Shown here piece by piece: positions 1-11,230 of a stretch of DNA of 29,237 bases. The notes beneath the pieces are model-generated. The model was not told the origin of the DNA and ran no database searches. It was given only the letters and a program-made list of their open reading frames with translations. Positions within the stretch are counted from its first letter, which is position 1, and each line of letters begins with the position of its first letter. Source of the DNA: Didymodactylos carnosus (Eukaryota > Rotifera > Eurotatoria > Philodinida > Philodinidae); assembly GCA_905250885.1 (NCBI GenBank), contig CAJNOQ010001702.1, forward strand, positions 1 through 29,237, written 5' to 3'. Both the position numbers and the translations under genes were made by a program.

Positions 1-19
1 AATAATGGAATTTAAGTAG

Positions 20-3000
20 AATCTACTAATGATACGACAACAAATCGATCATATACACCAAATAATTATTTAACAAATATAAATAACAATTCAAATCATC
101 AGAAAAGTGGCTATTTTACACCGTATAGTTTTGCTAGTAGAGAATTTTCATCTACAGATCTATCATCTTATTCAACACAAAGTCTATTAAGACGTTTAAT
201 CGATAAAGCTAATTTATTAAATGATTTTTATGCTGATTGTTGTGCCAAAACAACAACAGATCAAATTATTAAAACAGAGAATAGACAAGATGAGGAGGAT
301 ATTATAAAGAAGAAACCATCGTTAACAACAGCAAACTCTTATTTATTATCAAGACGTTCAACATCGATGAAACGTTTTATTATTGATGATGATACACGAA
401 CAACGGTGAGAAAACGAAAACATCGTAGTATATACGATAATTTAAGTGAAGATAGCCGATATAATTTATACGCGGATGAAGATAATGTTTTAAGAGAATT
501 AATTCGTTTTAATAATGATATTGATTTAATTTTATCACGTTTGGAAATGGAAGGTGAACAATTTCAACAGGCAACAACAAAAGCCCGTTTAAATTCATCG
601 ACAACTCAATTATTATTAGACGATAATAATCTTGATTCAAAAGAATATTTGAATTATAATAATGATTCATTAATGAAATCATCAACAACATTGGAACGAA
701 GGCAACAAAGTCAAGAGTCAGGATTGTTGCTAGATGAACAATATTTGAGCGAACGGTAAGTTGTCTCTCTCCTTTCTTTCTCATAACCTACGATGAAAAA
801 GTATCAAACATTATACTTTTTCTTTATGAGTTTTCGCGTATTATTTGTGGAATGATGCTTGTACTAATGAGTCTTTCAAGAGATTTTAACCACAATGTAT
901 TTGAGACAAAATTTATTCGAGGTGTACATACTTGAATCTAGTTTATCATGTTGATACAAGAGAGTGGTTATCTGTACATTGTCAACTTGATAATTCTTGT
1001 CTATTTGTGTCGTATTTGAATTGATCTACTTTAGTTCTTTATCATATTAAGATCTTTTATAACAATTTGAACGTGTAGAAGTTATACTTTTGTAGAATTT
1101 CTTCTCATGAATTTCAAAGGAATTAAGCAAGAATAGAAATTTTAAAATTTATTGAAGTGTAAAAAACCATAAATGTCAAACTTTTCAAATGTATCATAGA
1201 TGAAAATACGGTTAGTCGGCTAACAATCAGTTCTAGTTTCCTAGAGAAAAATTCAGATATTAACATTAAAAGCATACGCGTTGCAATGATCTTACTTTGA
1301 TATTCAACTTGAAGAGCGAAAAGGCGCCCACTTTTAGTCATAGATATACGCTGCTAAGCTTCTCGTTATATACTTACACCAATTTATCAGGTATGTCGAA
1401 TTGCTGACTAATTTCTATTCTGTTTTATTAGTTGACAGAATGATAAATTATTGAACTGGATGATCTATTTGTTTTTCTTTTTCTCAAAAAGGTCAAATGA
1501 TAAAACCTCTTTTTTCAGTGTTGTCAAATAAATGAGATAATTTTCTTTAATTAATTAAGAAAAATATTTTGAATAAAAAGCTTTTGTTTTGACAGTTGCT
1601 ATTAATAAATTTCCTACGTTTATTACTCAATTAAAGTTATTCGGTAAATTCAGTAATTATTATAAAAATTCAAGTAAATCCATTTTTGCCGTTAGTCATA
1701 GACAAAATAGAAAAAAATGTAAGTCATCTATTGCAACATTATTCCAGTACAAAGAATAAGGATGCAGTAGCAATCCTTTTTCAGTTTGATGATCATGACC
1801 GATGAAGTATTCTGCAAAATTGCTTACTTTTAAACTTTCAATATTTTTCGAGTAAAAATATGTTTGTTTTACCCCATTGCCATCATTTTTCCTTATTATG
1901 TTTTCTAAACTTTATCTACTTTAATTAGAGTTCCCCAATCAGTAAAATAAAATTATATTAGTGCTGCAAAGTTTAGGTATTTGTAATGTGTGTCCTCTAC
2001 AACTCAGAATAAATTAACTTAATCAGCATTAGGTTAAAGTTATAATATTAAGAAATAAGGGAAGAAATAATATATTTATATATATATATTTACCTGTGGT
2101 ATATTTTTGAATAGGTATAATGCAGTGGTAATGTCCGTGCTTCGGTAAAGTGAAGAGGCATTAACTGTTTAAAGTTTCAATATCATAGATATTTCATTAT
2201 CATCTAGTTATATTTGATTCACAATGTTGAATTATAATACACTTAATGTTGAAGCTTTGACTAAGTAACCAATTAACATCTGAGACTATGTCTTGAACAT
2301 TTCACGTTAAACGTTGGATGTTTCTCAGACGACTTAAAGAGGGGATCCTCCTAAACATACCTTCAAACTTGGCCAGTTTGTAGAGAACATCTTCAATGGT
2401 ATGCCTATGGATAAAATAAAATTTGGTCAAGTATTGATAATGTTATTAATTATTTAAGTTTTTCAAGATTTTCAAGCACTACAAAACCCTGTATTTGCTT
2501 CCCAAAAAACTACTCATTAGCATTTATTTTAATCCTACTTTTAGGTATCTTGGGTTTCTAAGCGGTTTATTACTGTGCCCACAAAACCCATCTTTTAAAT
2601 AACTTTTGACAGACGATACCTAGGGAGTTGCGAGTTTTTTTATTCGATAGTCAAGACGTCACCACATCTTTATGTAAAAGAGAAGCTTTTCAACATTTGT
2701 TGAGTACTGGTTTTGGTAGGAAATCTCTAGAAAACTGAGCTCTGAAACTCGCAGCATAATTAAATTAATTCTTTTTCCATGGGTAGATAGCCCATAGTGT
2801 TTCCTGTAGAACGGATTCGATGTCAGACCTTAGTTTGCAGTGGTCTAAGTGTAGTATTAGATTTCTTTCGAGCCCCAGAACTGATACCGAGTGGCTTGCG
2901 GTGTCATTGAAATCGCATGAAACACATACGTGGTCGGCCACGCCGAATCTGGTTGCAATGCTCGCTTTTGCAAAAGAATTCCAAAACGTAGGTTTACACT

Positions 3001-6000
3001 GTGAGTTCAGAGTTATGGCTCGGTTTTTCATAGATCTTCTAGAAGACCGGTTTTTCAACAAATGTTGAAAAGCTTGTCTCTTACACAAAGATGCGACGAC
3101 GTCTTGACTATCGAATGGGAAGCAAGTACAGGGTTTTGTAGTCCTTGAAAAGCTGTAAAAATAATTTTCAAATTTTTTTTTATGAAACTATAACAATAGG
3201 GTTTCGAACCACATAAGAATGACTTTTCTACGATTTTATTTAACTGAACTGCAAGGCTTCGAAAAGGGAGACTAGCAATTCAAATTTTAATTAGAATTTA
3301 AACTTAAAACACTGTCAGTACTTGATCAACTTTTGTTTTATTCCATAGGCTTACCATTGAAGGTGTTCTCTAAAAATTGGCCAAGTTTGAGGGTATGTTT
3401 AGGAGAACACCCTCCCCCTAAGGCTATCTTTTCAATATAATCCAGAATCACAATAATGATTGTCACTCATGCAATGGCTATCCTTTTTTTATCAGTAAAG
3501 GTCAATCCATGAAATTTACATCATTGATAGATGACATTCAGCGCTATATTCTTATGAAACAAAAAAATTGATCGTACCAGATTTTATTTACGTTTTAGTG
3601 ATGAAAATGATGAGATTTTTTAGGAAACACCCAAATGAGCTGATAATTCCTCCGTAATCAATATATGATGAACCCTAGATGCATAGAAAATTTCAAGTTA
3701 CTAACTATAGTAGGCCCTAGATACAGGGATTTTCTAATTTTTCTACAGGACTATATATCAGTTTAAATTATTTACGTGTTTACACGACCTATCAATAGAG
3801 AATATAAAATGACTGTGAGAAAATTTATTTTTATATAGGCAAAATGCTATTGAATTAGACCATTTATATACCTCGTACCTCGTATGTTGTATCTTTTCAG
3901 GTAATGTCAACATTAGCTGAAATCGGTATTTCGGTATTTTGCCATTTTATTTTTTGAAAAGCTATAATGATTTTTTTGCTATATTTTCCTTTTAACTAAA
4001 AATCGTTGAAATCAAATTTATGTACTAAAATGAAAGTTCAAAAACCAAGTACTGAAAAAGGTTTTAAAAGCGAAGAGAAATCGATGAAAACCGGAAGCAT
4101 TCTAGGATCGTTAGCCTCTCTCTTCGTGAAAGAGCGTTGATCTTTTTGGCATGCAGAGCCCGAGAGGTTTTTCATTTGTCAATCAGTAAAAGAAAGAACG
4201 TCTTCTTATAATCACTGTTCAAAAAAACACTATATTGAAGGTACGTAAACAAATCATTTTTTACAGCCATGAAATTCCTGTGAAATACCGTTGTATACCG
4301 GCCAGCACAATGAACCGGTACCGGATCGAACCGGCATGCCGATCTGATTCCAACTCGGAGAGTAACACGATGAAAAGATCGCTCGTTGCATAGAGAATTA
4401 CTCCGAGTTGAAAGAAATAATTGTTCCTCTACAAGACTATAGTAGGAGAGATAGAAATATACTGATTTATAATAAAAGAATTTATGACAGTATCATCAGT
4501 TTGGGATTTTTGTCAAACATTTATGATATTTACACTATAAGTAAAACAAAATTGTTTACAATGTGCGTATAAATTATAATGTTTCATTTTCATCTATCGT
4601 ATTTATTTCTCGATTTTAGTTATTGACGTCAAAATGCGCATATATGAAACATTCTTTCTTTAAACAGCTTTACCACCGCTATGTCTCATGAGAGCAAAAG
4701 ATAGAATGTCAAACACAATGATGTAGAGCCACTTGACTCTTTACGTTATAAAGATTCGATGATCAGTTGTGAGAATCTAAAACAGGAAAAAAAGAAATGA
4801 TGAGAAAAAAGAAAAGAAAATTCGATTAGTAAATTTGTCTCATAGTCTATGTGCGTGAGTTCTTTTTTATTAAATATAAGATGACATATGATACATGTTC
4901 AAAAATATTGTAATAGACGACAACGACGACAGACAGACATATACACAGGTGGACAATAGAACTTTATGTTACGGAAGTTTTCTTTCCAATTTGAATAAAC
5001 ATAAACGTGGAACAACAGTTAAATAGAAAACTATTTTCATTACAAAGGTATCGTTTGTTTTTCCATAGTTAAGAATATTTATGATACTGATAAAAGAATA
5101 AAAGCTCAGTTTTAATCATAACGAATATATATTGTAGTTCATTACATAAACCTTCTTTTCTTAATCTTACACGTACCTTTAATAATACTTGATCTTCTTT
5201 ACTTTTTGAATTCTAGTATAGTTAAAATTATCTTAACAAAAGATGACAAAGATTAAAAAGTTTTAATAGATTTCGTGAAACATTCGCTTGATGTGTCACA
5301 ATGTAAGCTACAATTACCCTTTTCAAGATATTGAACGCATAAATTTTTGTACAATTATCGTATTAATGTAACACACATTTTTTTCTGATTTATGCATAGA
5401 AATGTAAGACTTACTTCAAACTCATTGATAGAGTCGAATCGATCAAAGATCGGCTCACTTTTACATCAAAGGTCCATCTTATTAGTTTATTGTCTTAAAG
5501 TATCTCAAAACTATATATGAAGAGCTTGATCTTTCATCAATAAACGTCTATGTAATTATTATATCAGCTCTTCATTCTACAGGAGAAAGTGTCTTGTTGA
5601 TTGAATAACATCTAAAAAGATTTTTTGACACATCCACATATCTATTCCCATAATCGTATTAAATATGTTAACAACTAGACATTAGATATCCTTCTGTCAT
5701 GGTCAGAGGAAGAGAGAACCCATATCTATGACGTACATAGTAGAAAAGAAACTATTATATATATATATATATATATCCACATTCTATTCTTGTTGAGAAG
5801 AATAGTTTTTTCAAACGAGTTTTTACATATAATTTATTGATATTCTTGAACAACTTCTCATTAAATTTAATATCATTTTGTCATAAGAAACGGTTAGAAA
5901 ACTCAATATTTTAGAATTTCTTTATCAATTTGTTGTACAGTAAGTTCACTGAACTTGTGTATAAAATATTTGTGATTATGTATATTAATCATTAAACGAG

Positions 6001-9000
6001 TTCGAAAGTCACTCTAGAAATTTAAAGAAGATTTTAAATAATTCATCAAGCATCTTGACATTCGAAAAAGTTCCTTGAGAAAGAAAAACCATCGTTGATC
6101 GCTAATGTTATGAAAAACCGTTAACGAGTTGTCGATATTTTGAATCCATCATCACATTTCCGATAGTTAGAGAGCAATATTATGTTTTGCATTAATACAG
6201 TTTCAACTTCGAAAAAATGCTTTTGAGTGTATGTGACAGTTGTACATAAGTTGATCATTTCAAGAGTACTGAATTGTGTGTTTTATACAGTCTGTCTAAC
6301 GGTGAACATTGTTACTTCTTCTATACATGTTCAACTGACTTTATGTGAATACACAAAAATGAGAAGTTTTTCTCTTTTCTTTTCTAAGTAAAAAAGAAAA
6401 GAAAAGAAAGAACAGAGAACAATGCAAATAATGTTGAACGCACACGGTGTGGAAGAAGTGAATATCTAATAATATAACAAATTCGAAGGTAATAGTCGTT
6501 TCTTCCAAAAGATGTATAGACTTTATAATACAAAAAAAACAACAGAGAACATGTTTTTCTACGCTGTTGTTTTGTTGCTACTATTGCTTATAATAACGTT
6601 TTTGTATATAATTTATATAATTCTAAAGTGTTCTTATCCCTTAACTAAAAACAGCAGCGTTAAGTATAGCGTTAATAAGCGATCGATATTATCATAGAGA
6701 GTAAGTTGTATGATCAATTTTTTTCTTTTAGACACTCGATTAGCAGAATATCTATACGAATCTCAAATACCAACTAAAAACTCATACTCATTACGTTAGC
6801 TAAAATAAGAAGAATCAATGTATCTTTATTCAATTAACTGAGTTATACATGAATAGTTTATATAGCATAACTCTAAAATCAGTTTGAGAAGTTCAAATAG
6901 CACTTTTAGATTATTTTATTCGGAATCAAGTACAATTCACCATTTCCTTCCTGTATAGAATAAAAGAGAAGAATAAAGTTCGAAAAAAGAAAAGTTATGA
7001 ATAGCAGTTTAAAAATAGTGTTATTTTATTGCGCAAAAAATTTAATTTAATTTTAAATTGTATTTGAAGCGAAAAATCACTTCTCTCTCTCTTTCACTCC
7101 TTGTCTTTCTAAGAATCATCTTATATTAGATAAAAGTATATGATGAGAGAGAAATTAGTGAAATTAAGTGAACACAAATCATGTTACTTCTATTGCTAAA
7201 TGGTTAATAGGTTTTGTTTTTCTCTATCAATGTGTTCAGTATGATGAATGCGATCAATACGTATAAGAATCTTTTCTTTTTTTTCTTGCTTTATTCAATC
7301 TCTTCATCAAATTTCTCAATCGTGTGTGTAAGCGATACATCTAATAACTATATATTCTCTTATACCATTCAAATGGCTATCATCTATATATTTCTACTTG
7401 TGCATTGACAAGGTCATAACATACATGTACATTACGCGTTATAAAATCATCATTTTATTTTTTTTTCGCAGTCTATAGATCTTTCTTCAAATCCGTATAA
7501 ATATAAATCTATTACTTCAATCTCATATGAAGTTATGTTCAGTTGATAAAAAAAAATGATATATACGACATATACACATGAAATTTTTTTCTCTCTCTCT
7601 CTCTCTCTCTCTTTCTATTTTTTTTGCTTTTTTTTTTTATCCAGTAAATCAATTTTGTTTCTTTTCTTTTTCGAATAGAATAGCATATCACTTATCAAAA
7701 TCTTTTTGTCAGCTCAACCATGTTGTGTTACGTTAATCCATGTACTATACATTCATATTAGCGATGATTATATACATTCATTTTTCTCACTATCTACATT
7801 ATCATTATATATGTATAAAATAGGCGCATATATTTGTTCAATTGTGGACTATTTTTATATAGGAAAAAATCTCCATCATCTCAAGAAGAATTAGTACCAT
7901 CAACATCTTATGAAGCTATGCGTACAACAAGTACAACTGGTACAAATGAAATTAATGTTCATTTACTTTTATCGAATGATATTAATAAATTAAGAGAATC
8001 AGGTATATTTAAAATTTTCTGTTTTTTTTTGTTTTTTTTTATAGTAACAAACATTTATTTTATATAATTTTATGATTATAGCACTAATAAAACTCCAAAA
8101 ATTAATTAATCGTAATTGTACAAATGATGTTATCAATAATCAGGATATTGTGTAAGTTAATAATCAATTTCTAATAATAATAATTATAATATATTTTATT
8201 TCTATATATTTTCAATAGGACATTATCAAAACTTTCAAAACTTCCAAAATCATCATCGTGGAAAGGAAAACGTGTATTTGGTATACCATTACGTATTTAT
8301 CAACAATCAACTGGTCGTTTATTACCATTAGGAATAACAAATGCTCTACAATATTTACGTTTACATGCCGGAAAATGTGATGGTCTATTTCGTAAACCAG
8401 GTGTTAAATCAAAAATTGATCGTCTAAGAAATGAAATTGAAATACATGATTCAGATCAAATTAAATTTGATGATTATCAACCATTTGTTGTTGCCGATGT
8501 TGTACGACAATATTTTCGTGAATTACCCGAATGTATTATACCACCGTCAATTACTAGAATATTATGTGATCTTATTAAATGTAAGTATAGATTGTTTAAT
8601 TGATCAATAGTTTAATTATAAATCATTTCTTCATTTGTCGTTTTATTTATTTTATTTTATTTTTTTGAATGTTAGGTTTACCTCAAGAAGATCAACTTCT
8701 TGCTATACGCTATTCATTTCTATTATTACCAGATGAAACAAGAGACGTTTTAGAAACAATTTTACGATTTTTATTTGACGTTTCAATACGATCCGGAGCT
8801 AGTCAGGTGAGAGACAATTTGAACATTTATTCTAGTAAAATATCAATTATTTTATCATTTAAATAAAAATAGTTTAATAATACATTTCTTTTTTCATTAT
8901 TTAGACAACATGTCGAAGTTTAGCTCGAATATTTGTTCCATCCGTATTTCAATCATATCATGAATTACGTTCAACAAAATTAACATGGTGGAAATGGCGT

Positions 9001-11230
9001 AAAGAAATTAAACTTGATTCTATAGCACAAGAAAGTGAACGATTAACATTAGAATTATGTTTAATGACAATGATATTAAATGTAGATGTTTTATGTAGGG
9101 TAAGAACACATTTTATTATTATTATTTATTTGTTTGTTTTTTTTTTGTTTTAAAATTATTTATTTAAAATAAATTTTGTATTTTGTTTTTATAGGTTCCT
9201 AGTGTACTATCGTCCGAATTACAATTGCCCAGTCAACGTAAAACAAAACGTCTCGATGATTTAATTCGAAATGAATGTAATGGAGAATTTTTAATTAAAA
9301 AATATATTTCAAAAGAGAGTGAACAATTTTTTCAGGTATAATAAAAATTATATTTTAATTATTAATATGAGAATATAGAATATTGTCATTTTAGCAATTA
9401 CAAAATACAAAATATAAAAGTGTTCAATTACCAGGAAATGATTTAGATATTATTGAACTGGGCATTTATAAACCAAAAACAACTACAAATGAAGTAGCAT
9501 CATTACCACGATGGAAATGTTCAATAGATATACCAGCTAGTATAAAACAAGTATCCCATCGTATTCTAAATGAAAGGTGAATAGAAATATTCAATGAAAT
9601 TTTAAGAAAATTTTATATCTATTTAATTTAATTTTTAGATATATGTGGGATTTAAATTTTGCTGAATCACGTATTGTTGAAAAATTAGATGATGATGCTG
9701 AAATTCATCAATATGTATTAAATTTTCTCGATTTAGTTCCCGTTCGTTCATTTTGTGAATTTCGGTATGTAATTTAAATTAAAAAGATCTTTTAAAAGTT
9801 TGTCAGCATTGCTCCTGTAGAGCAAAAATGTGAAAACTTGCACAAACTCCATACCAGAGGGTTAGAGCCCTGCAGGTTACGACTTTTTGACAACCTATAA
9901 CTTAATCTATAAAAAAATTTTCACAACCTAAACCTAATCTAACCTATTAATGTTTTTCGTAACCCAACCTAGATTAACCTAATACAACCTTTTGCAATTT
10001 CTTCCCAAAACCCGGTTTCAGAAGCCTAAACTTCAGCTTTGTTTCATATTGTTATTATTTTTTATCTAAACACCGTCTGAAAGGTAAGCTTATAAAAAAT
10101 AAATCACATTTTACATGAATATAGAAATGAATCGATTGAGTCTTTTATTCTTTAATGCAATCTTTGAAAAATAGTTTTCTAAATAGGGAGACTCTCTTAA
10201 GAGTAGATCAGAATTTCACTTTAGGCTCTCGATGCTACGAAGGTTCTGTTATTATTGTGTATTTTCCATTTATTTTTAACAACCGGAAGTTTTTTCTCTG
10301 TACTTCCTTTTTTCATTGTGCTCTTTTCCAGTTTAAAAATAGTTCAGTTTAAACTAGAGAACCTCAGTCTGAACTTCATCCTCAATCGATAAAATTCCAC
10401 TCGAACTACGCTTTATTATTCAAAGTGTTGGCTGTTTTAATGTGGTAGTTCAAAATCGGTTGTTTTCGTTTAGGTTAAAAATAGGTTATCAATGGCGTCA
10501 CCTACAACCTAACCTATAAAATATTTCACAACTTAAACCTAACATAACCTATAGAAATCGTAACCTAAACCTGCAGGGCTCTCCAGAGAGTGATATTTAG
10601 TGCTTGTAAACATCAGTTTCAGATTTTGTAAACACCCCCTTTCAGTCTTGTAAATACACAAACTTTCAGGAGAACTTTTTTTCATACGATCCTACCTATA
10701 AAAATAAAACTCAAAACTTTCATCTTCTATGGAGAACGGACAAGTTCTTGAAAGTTTTCACAAAAATTTTTAATTTCATCTTATATAGGTATACAAAAAA
10801 ATTTTCATCTCATTCATCATCTACTGATAATAATGAACAACAACAATCGGCTTCTAATAGCAACAATATTGCAAATGGTATTTTAATAAGTTCAATTTCA
10901 ATTGATCATTTACAAAATCATTTTTTACCAGGAAGTATCGGAATAACACATAATTCATATTTTTATCTTACACCATCAACAACACAAGCGGGTTGTACAA
11001 AAGTGATACATGTGGCATCTGTAGACTTGAGGTATATTCTTGTGTGTGTCAAATCTTTGAAGATAAATATTGGCAACAGCAAAATTGAAATATGAATAAT
11101 AAAAATTTCTATTTGTTTTAGCGGACGATCAACTGAATGGTATGATAATGTATTTGGATCAATGATGGCTCACAATTTAAACTCACTTCGGCAAACATTT
11201 AATAAAAATAAAAAGTGTGAAAAAGGCTAG
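20..11230 (+). CDS. DLC1: RhoGAP-START protein, DLC1/STARD8/STARD13 family (5' partial)
   Basis: Rho-family GTPase-activating protein with a C-terminal lipid-binding START domain; family members switch off RhoA at membranes and adhesions. Eleven exons join in phase with GT-AG borders: 20-755, 7863-8002, 8082-8151, 8219-8580, 8676-8806, 8905-9099, 9195-9335, 9395-9576, 9639-9764, 10789-11031, 11122-11230, giving 810 visible residues and a TAG stop. Exon 20-755 encodes a low-complexity Asn/Ser/Thr-rich linker; any SAM domain lies off the window. RhoGAP spans about 8260-9190, with FGIPL, the arginine-finger motif GLFRKPGVKS (Arg codon 8391-8393) and a YFRELPE motif. START spans about 9480-11200, with MWDLNFAESRIVEKLDD, QYVLNFLD and STEWYDNVFGSM near the end, as in human DLC1. 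The conserved RhoGAP Asn of the NLA motif is Ser here (8917-8919). The acceptor at 18-19 makes the left exon boundary tentative. The family call is firm; the paralogue is not resolved, and linking exon 1 across 7.1 kb rests on matching phase and good splice sites. Confidence 0.88.
2506..2640. repeat. Insertion inside left arm of foldback element
   Basis: In the right arm the GCTTCCC block runs directly into ATTCGATAGTC, whereas in the left arm about 135 nt separate the two. The extra piece begins with AAAAAACT and ends with AGTTTTTTT, a short inverted end pair. It looks like a nested insertion, although deletion from the right arm is equally possible. Confidence 0.4.
2765..3152 (-). pseudogene. 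Unrecognised coding fragment within foldback element
   Basis: The minus strand is open for about 128 codons from an acceptor-like TTTTTACAG at 3153-3161 to a TAA at 2765, which is long for such AT-rich DNA. The predicted peptide has no initiator Met at its 5' end. It includes QAFQHLLKNRSS, CKPTFWNSFAKASIATRFG and a Cys/His-bearing part (DHVCVSCDFNDTASHS). I do not recognise the family. The left arm carries a second, inverted, diverged copy of the FDSQDV..SLCKR.AFQHLL stretch (about 2642-2735, plus strand), which is interrupted by stops. It is probably an exon or transposon ORF piece captured in the element rather than an active gene. Confidence 0.4.
4351..4411. repeat. Short hairpin, 13-bp stem
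   Basis: CAACTCGGAGAGTAA is followed about 30 nt later by its near complement TTACTCCGAGTTG, giving a 13-bp stem with a 2-nt bulge. It lies just after a locally GC-richer patch with repeated ACCGG words (about 4298-4338). It is not a tRNA: there is no cloverleaf. Function unknown. Confidence 0.5.
5757..5776. repeat. AT dinucleotide microsatellite
   Basis: A pure alternating AT/TA run of about 20 nt inside the long intron of the RhoGAP gene. Confidence 0.85.
6512..6697 (+). CDS. Possible small single-span membrane protein
   Basis: ATG to TAG, 61 codons, inside the long RhoGAP intron on the same strand. Residues about 14-38 form a strongly hydrophobic segment rich in Leu/Ile/Val/Tyr, followed by a Lys/Ser-rich tail. 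A pyrimidine stretch ending in AG directly precedes the ATG (TTCTTCCAAAAG), as at other starts in this window. I recognise no family. Hydrophobic peptides arise easily from T-rich DNA, so this is a weak call. Confidence 0.18.
   Translation: MYRLYNTKKTTENMFFYAVVLLLLLLIITFLYIIYIILKCSYPLTKNSSVKYSVNKRSILS
7590..7613. repeat. CT microsatellite and pyrimidine tract
   Basis: A (CT)n run of about 24 nt followed by T-rich tracts to about 7640. It lies about 250 nt before the acceptor of the RhoGAP gene's second visible exon. Confidence 0.85.
9855..10595. mobile_element. AACCTA-rich insertion in the START-region intron
   Basis: The intron 9765-10788 is 1,024 nt, while neighbouring introns are 50-100 nt. 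It contains a block bounded by inverted copies of GAGCCCTGCAGGTT (about 9866-9879 and 10569-10582). Next to each end lie clusters of AACCTA-type words, such as CACAACCTAAACCTAA on the left and CACAACTTAAACCTAA on the right. Inverted ends plus subterminal repeats suggest a non-autonomous DNA transposon. No transposase is visible. Confidence 0.5.

Larger units (their letters stand above)
2337..3415. mobile_element. Foldback element with long imperfect inverted arms
   Basis: Outer inverted repeats of about 85-100 nt (about 2340-2440 and 3325-3415) share blocks such as CTCCTAAACATACC, CAAACTTGGCCA, TAGAGAACA and TTCAATGGTA. Two inner blocks are also inverted: one around ACTACAAAACCCTGTA (about 2480 against 3135) and one around ATTCGATAGTCAAGACGTC (about 2642 against 3110). 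The arms are interrupted by unmatched stretches, about 2506-2640 on the left and 3160-3320 on the right. No convincing target-site duplication was found and no transposase is recognisable, so this is a non-autonomous or rearranged foldback element. Its arms have diverged, so it is not recent. Confidence 0.7.
756..7862 (+). other. Long intron of the RhoGAP-START gene
   Basis: Begins with a consensus GGTAAG donor and ends with TATATAG; both sides are phase 2, so the joined codon reads Arg. At 7.1 kb it is about 70 times longer than most other introns of the gene. It holds a foldback element (2337-3415), a hairpin (about 4351-4411), an AT run (5757-5776), a CT run (about 7590-7613) and a small hydrophobic ORF (6512-6697). 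I see no other exon. An internal promoter for a short isoform is possible but not shown. Confidence 0.6.

Noticed and set aside
2820-3068. Plus-strand open frame of 82 codons in the foldback centre
   Set aside because: It is antisense to the longer minus-strand fragment, which continues into the arm and has an acceptor-like site.
4351-4411. Hairpin as a tRNA or snRNA gene
   Set aside because: There is no cloverleaf, T-loop consensus or snRNA motif; only one stem.
7214-7894. Hydrophobic open frames before the second RhoGAP exon
   Set aside because: Low-complexity T-rich translations; the only real coding part is the exon that starts at 7863.
9880-10570. AACCTA words as interstitial telomere repeats
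   Set aside because: The units are irregular, interrupted and confined to the ends of a block with inverted termini, so a transposon explains them better.
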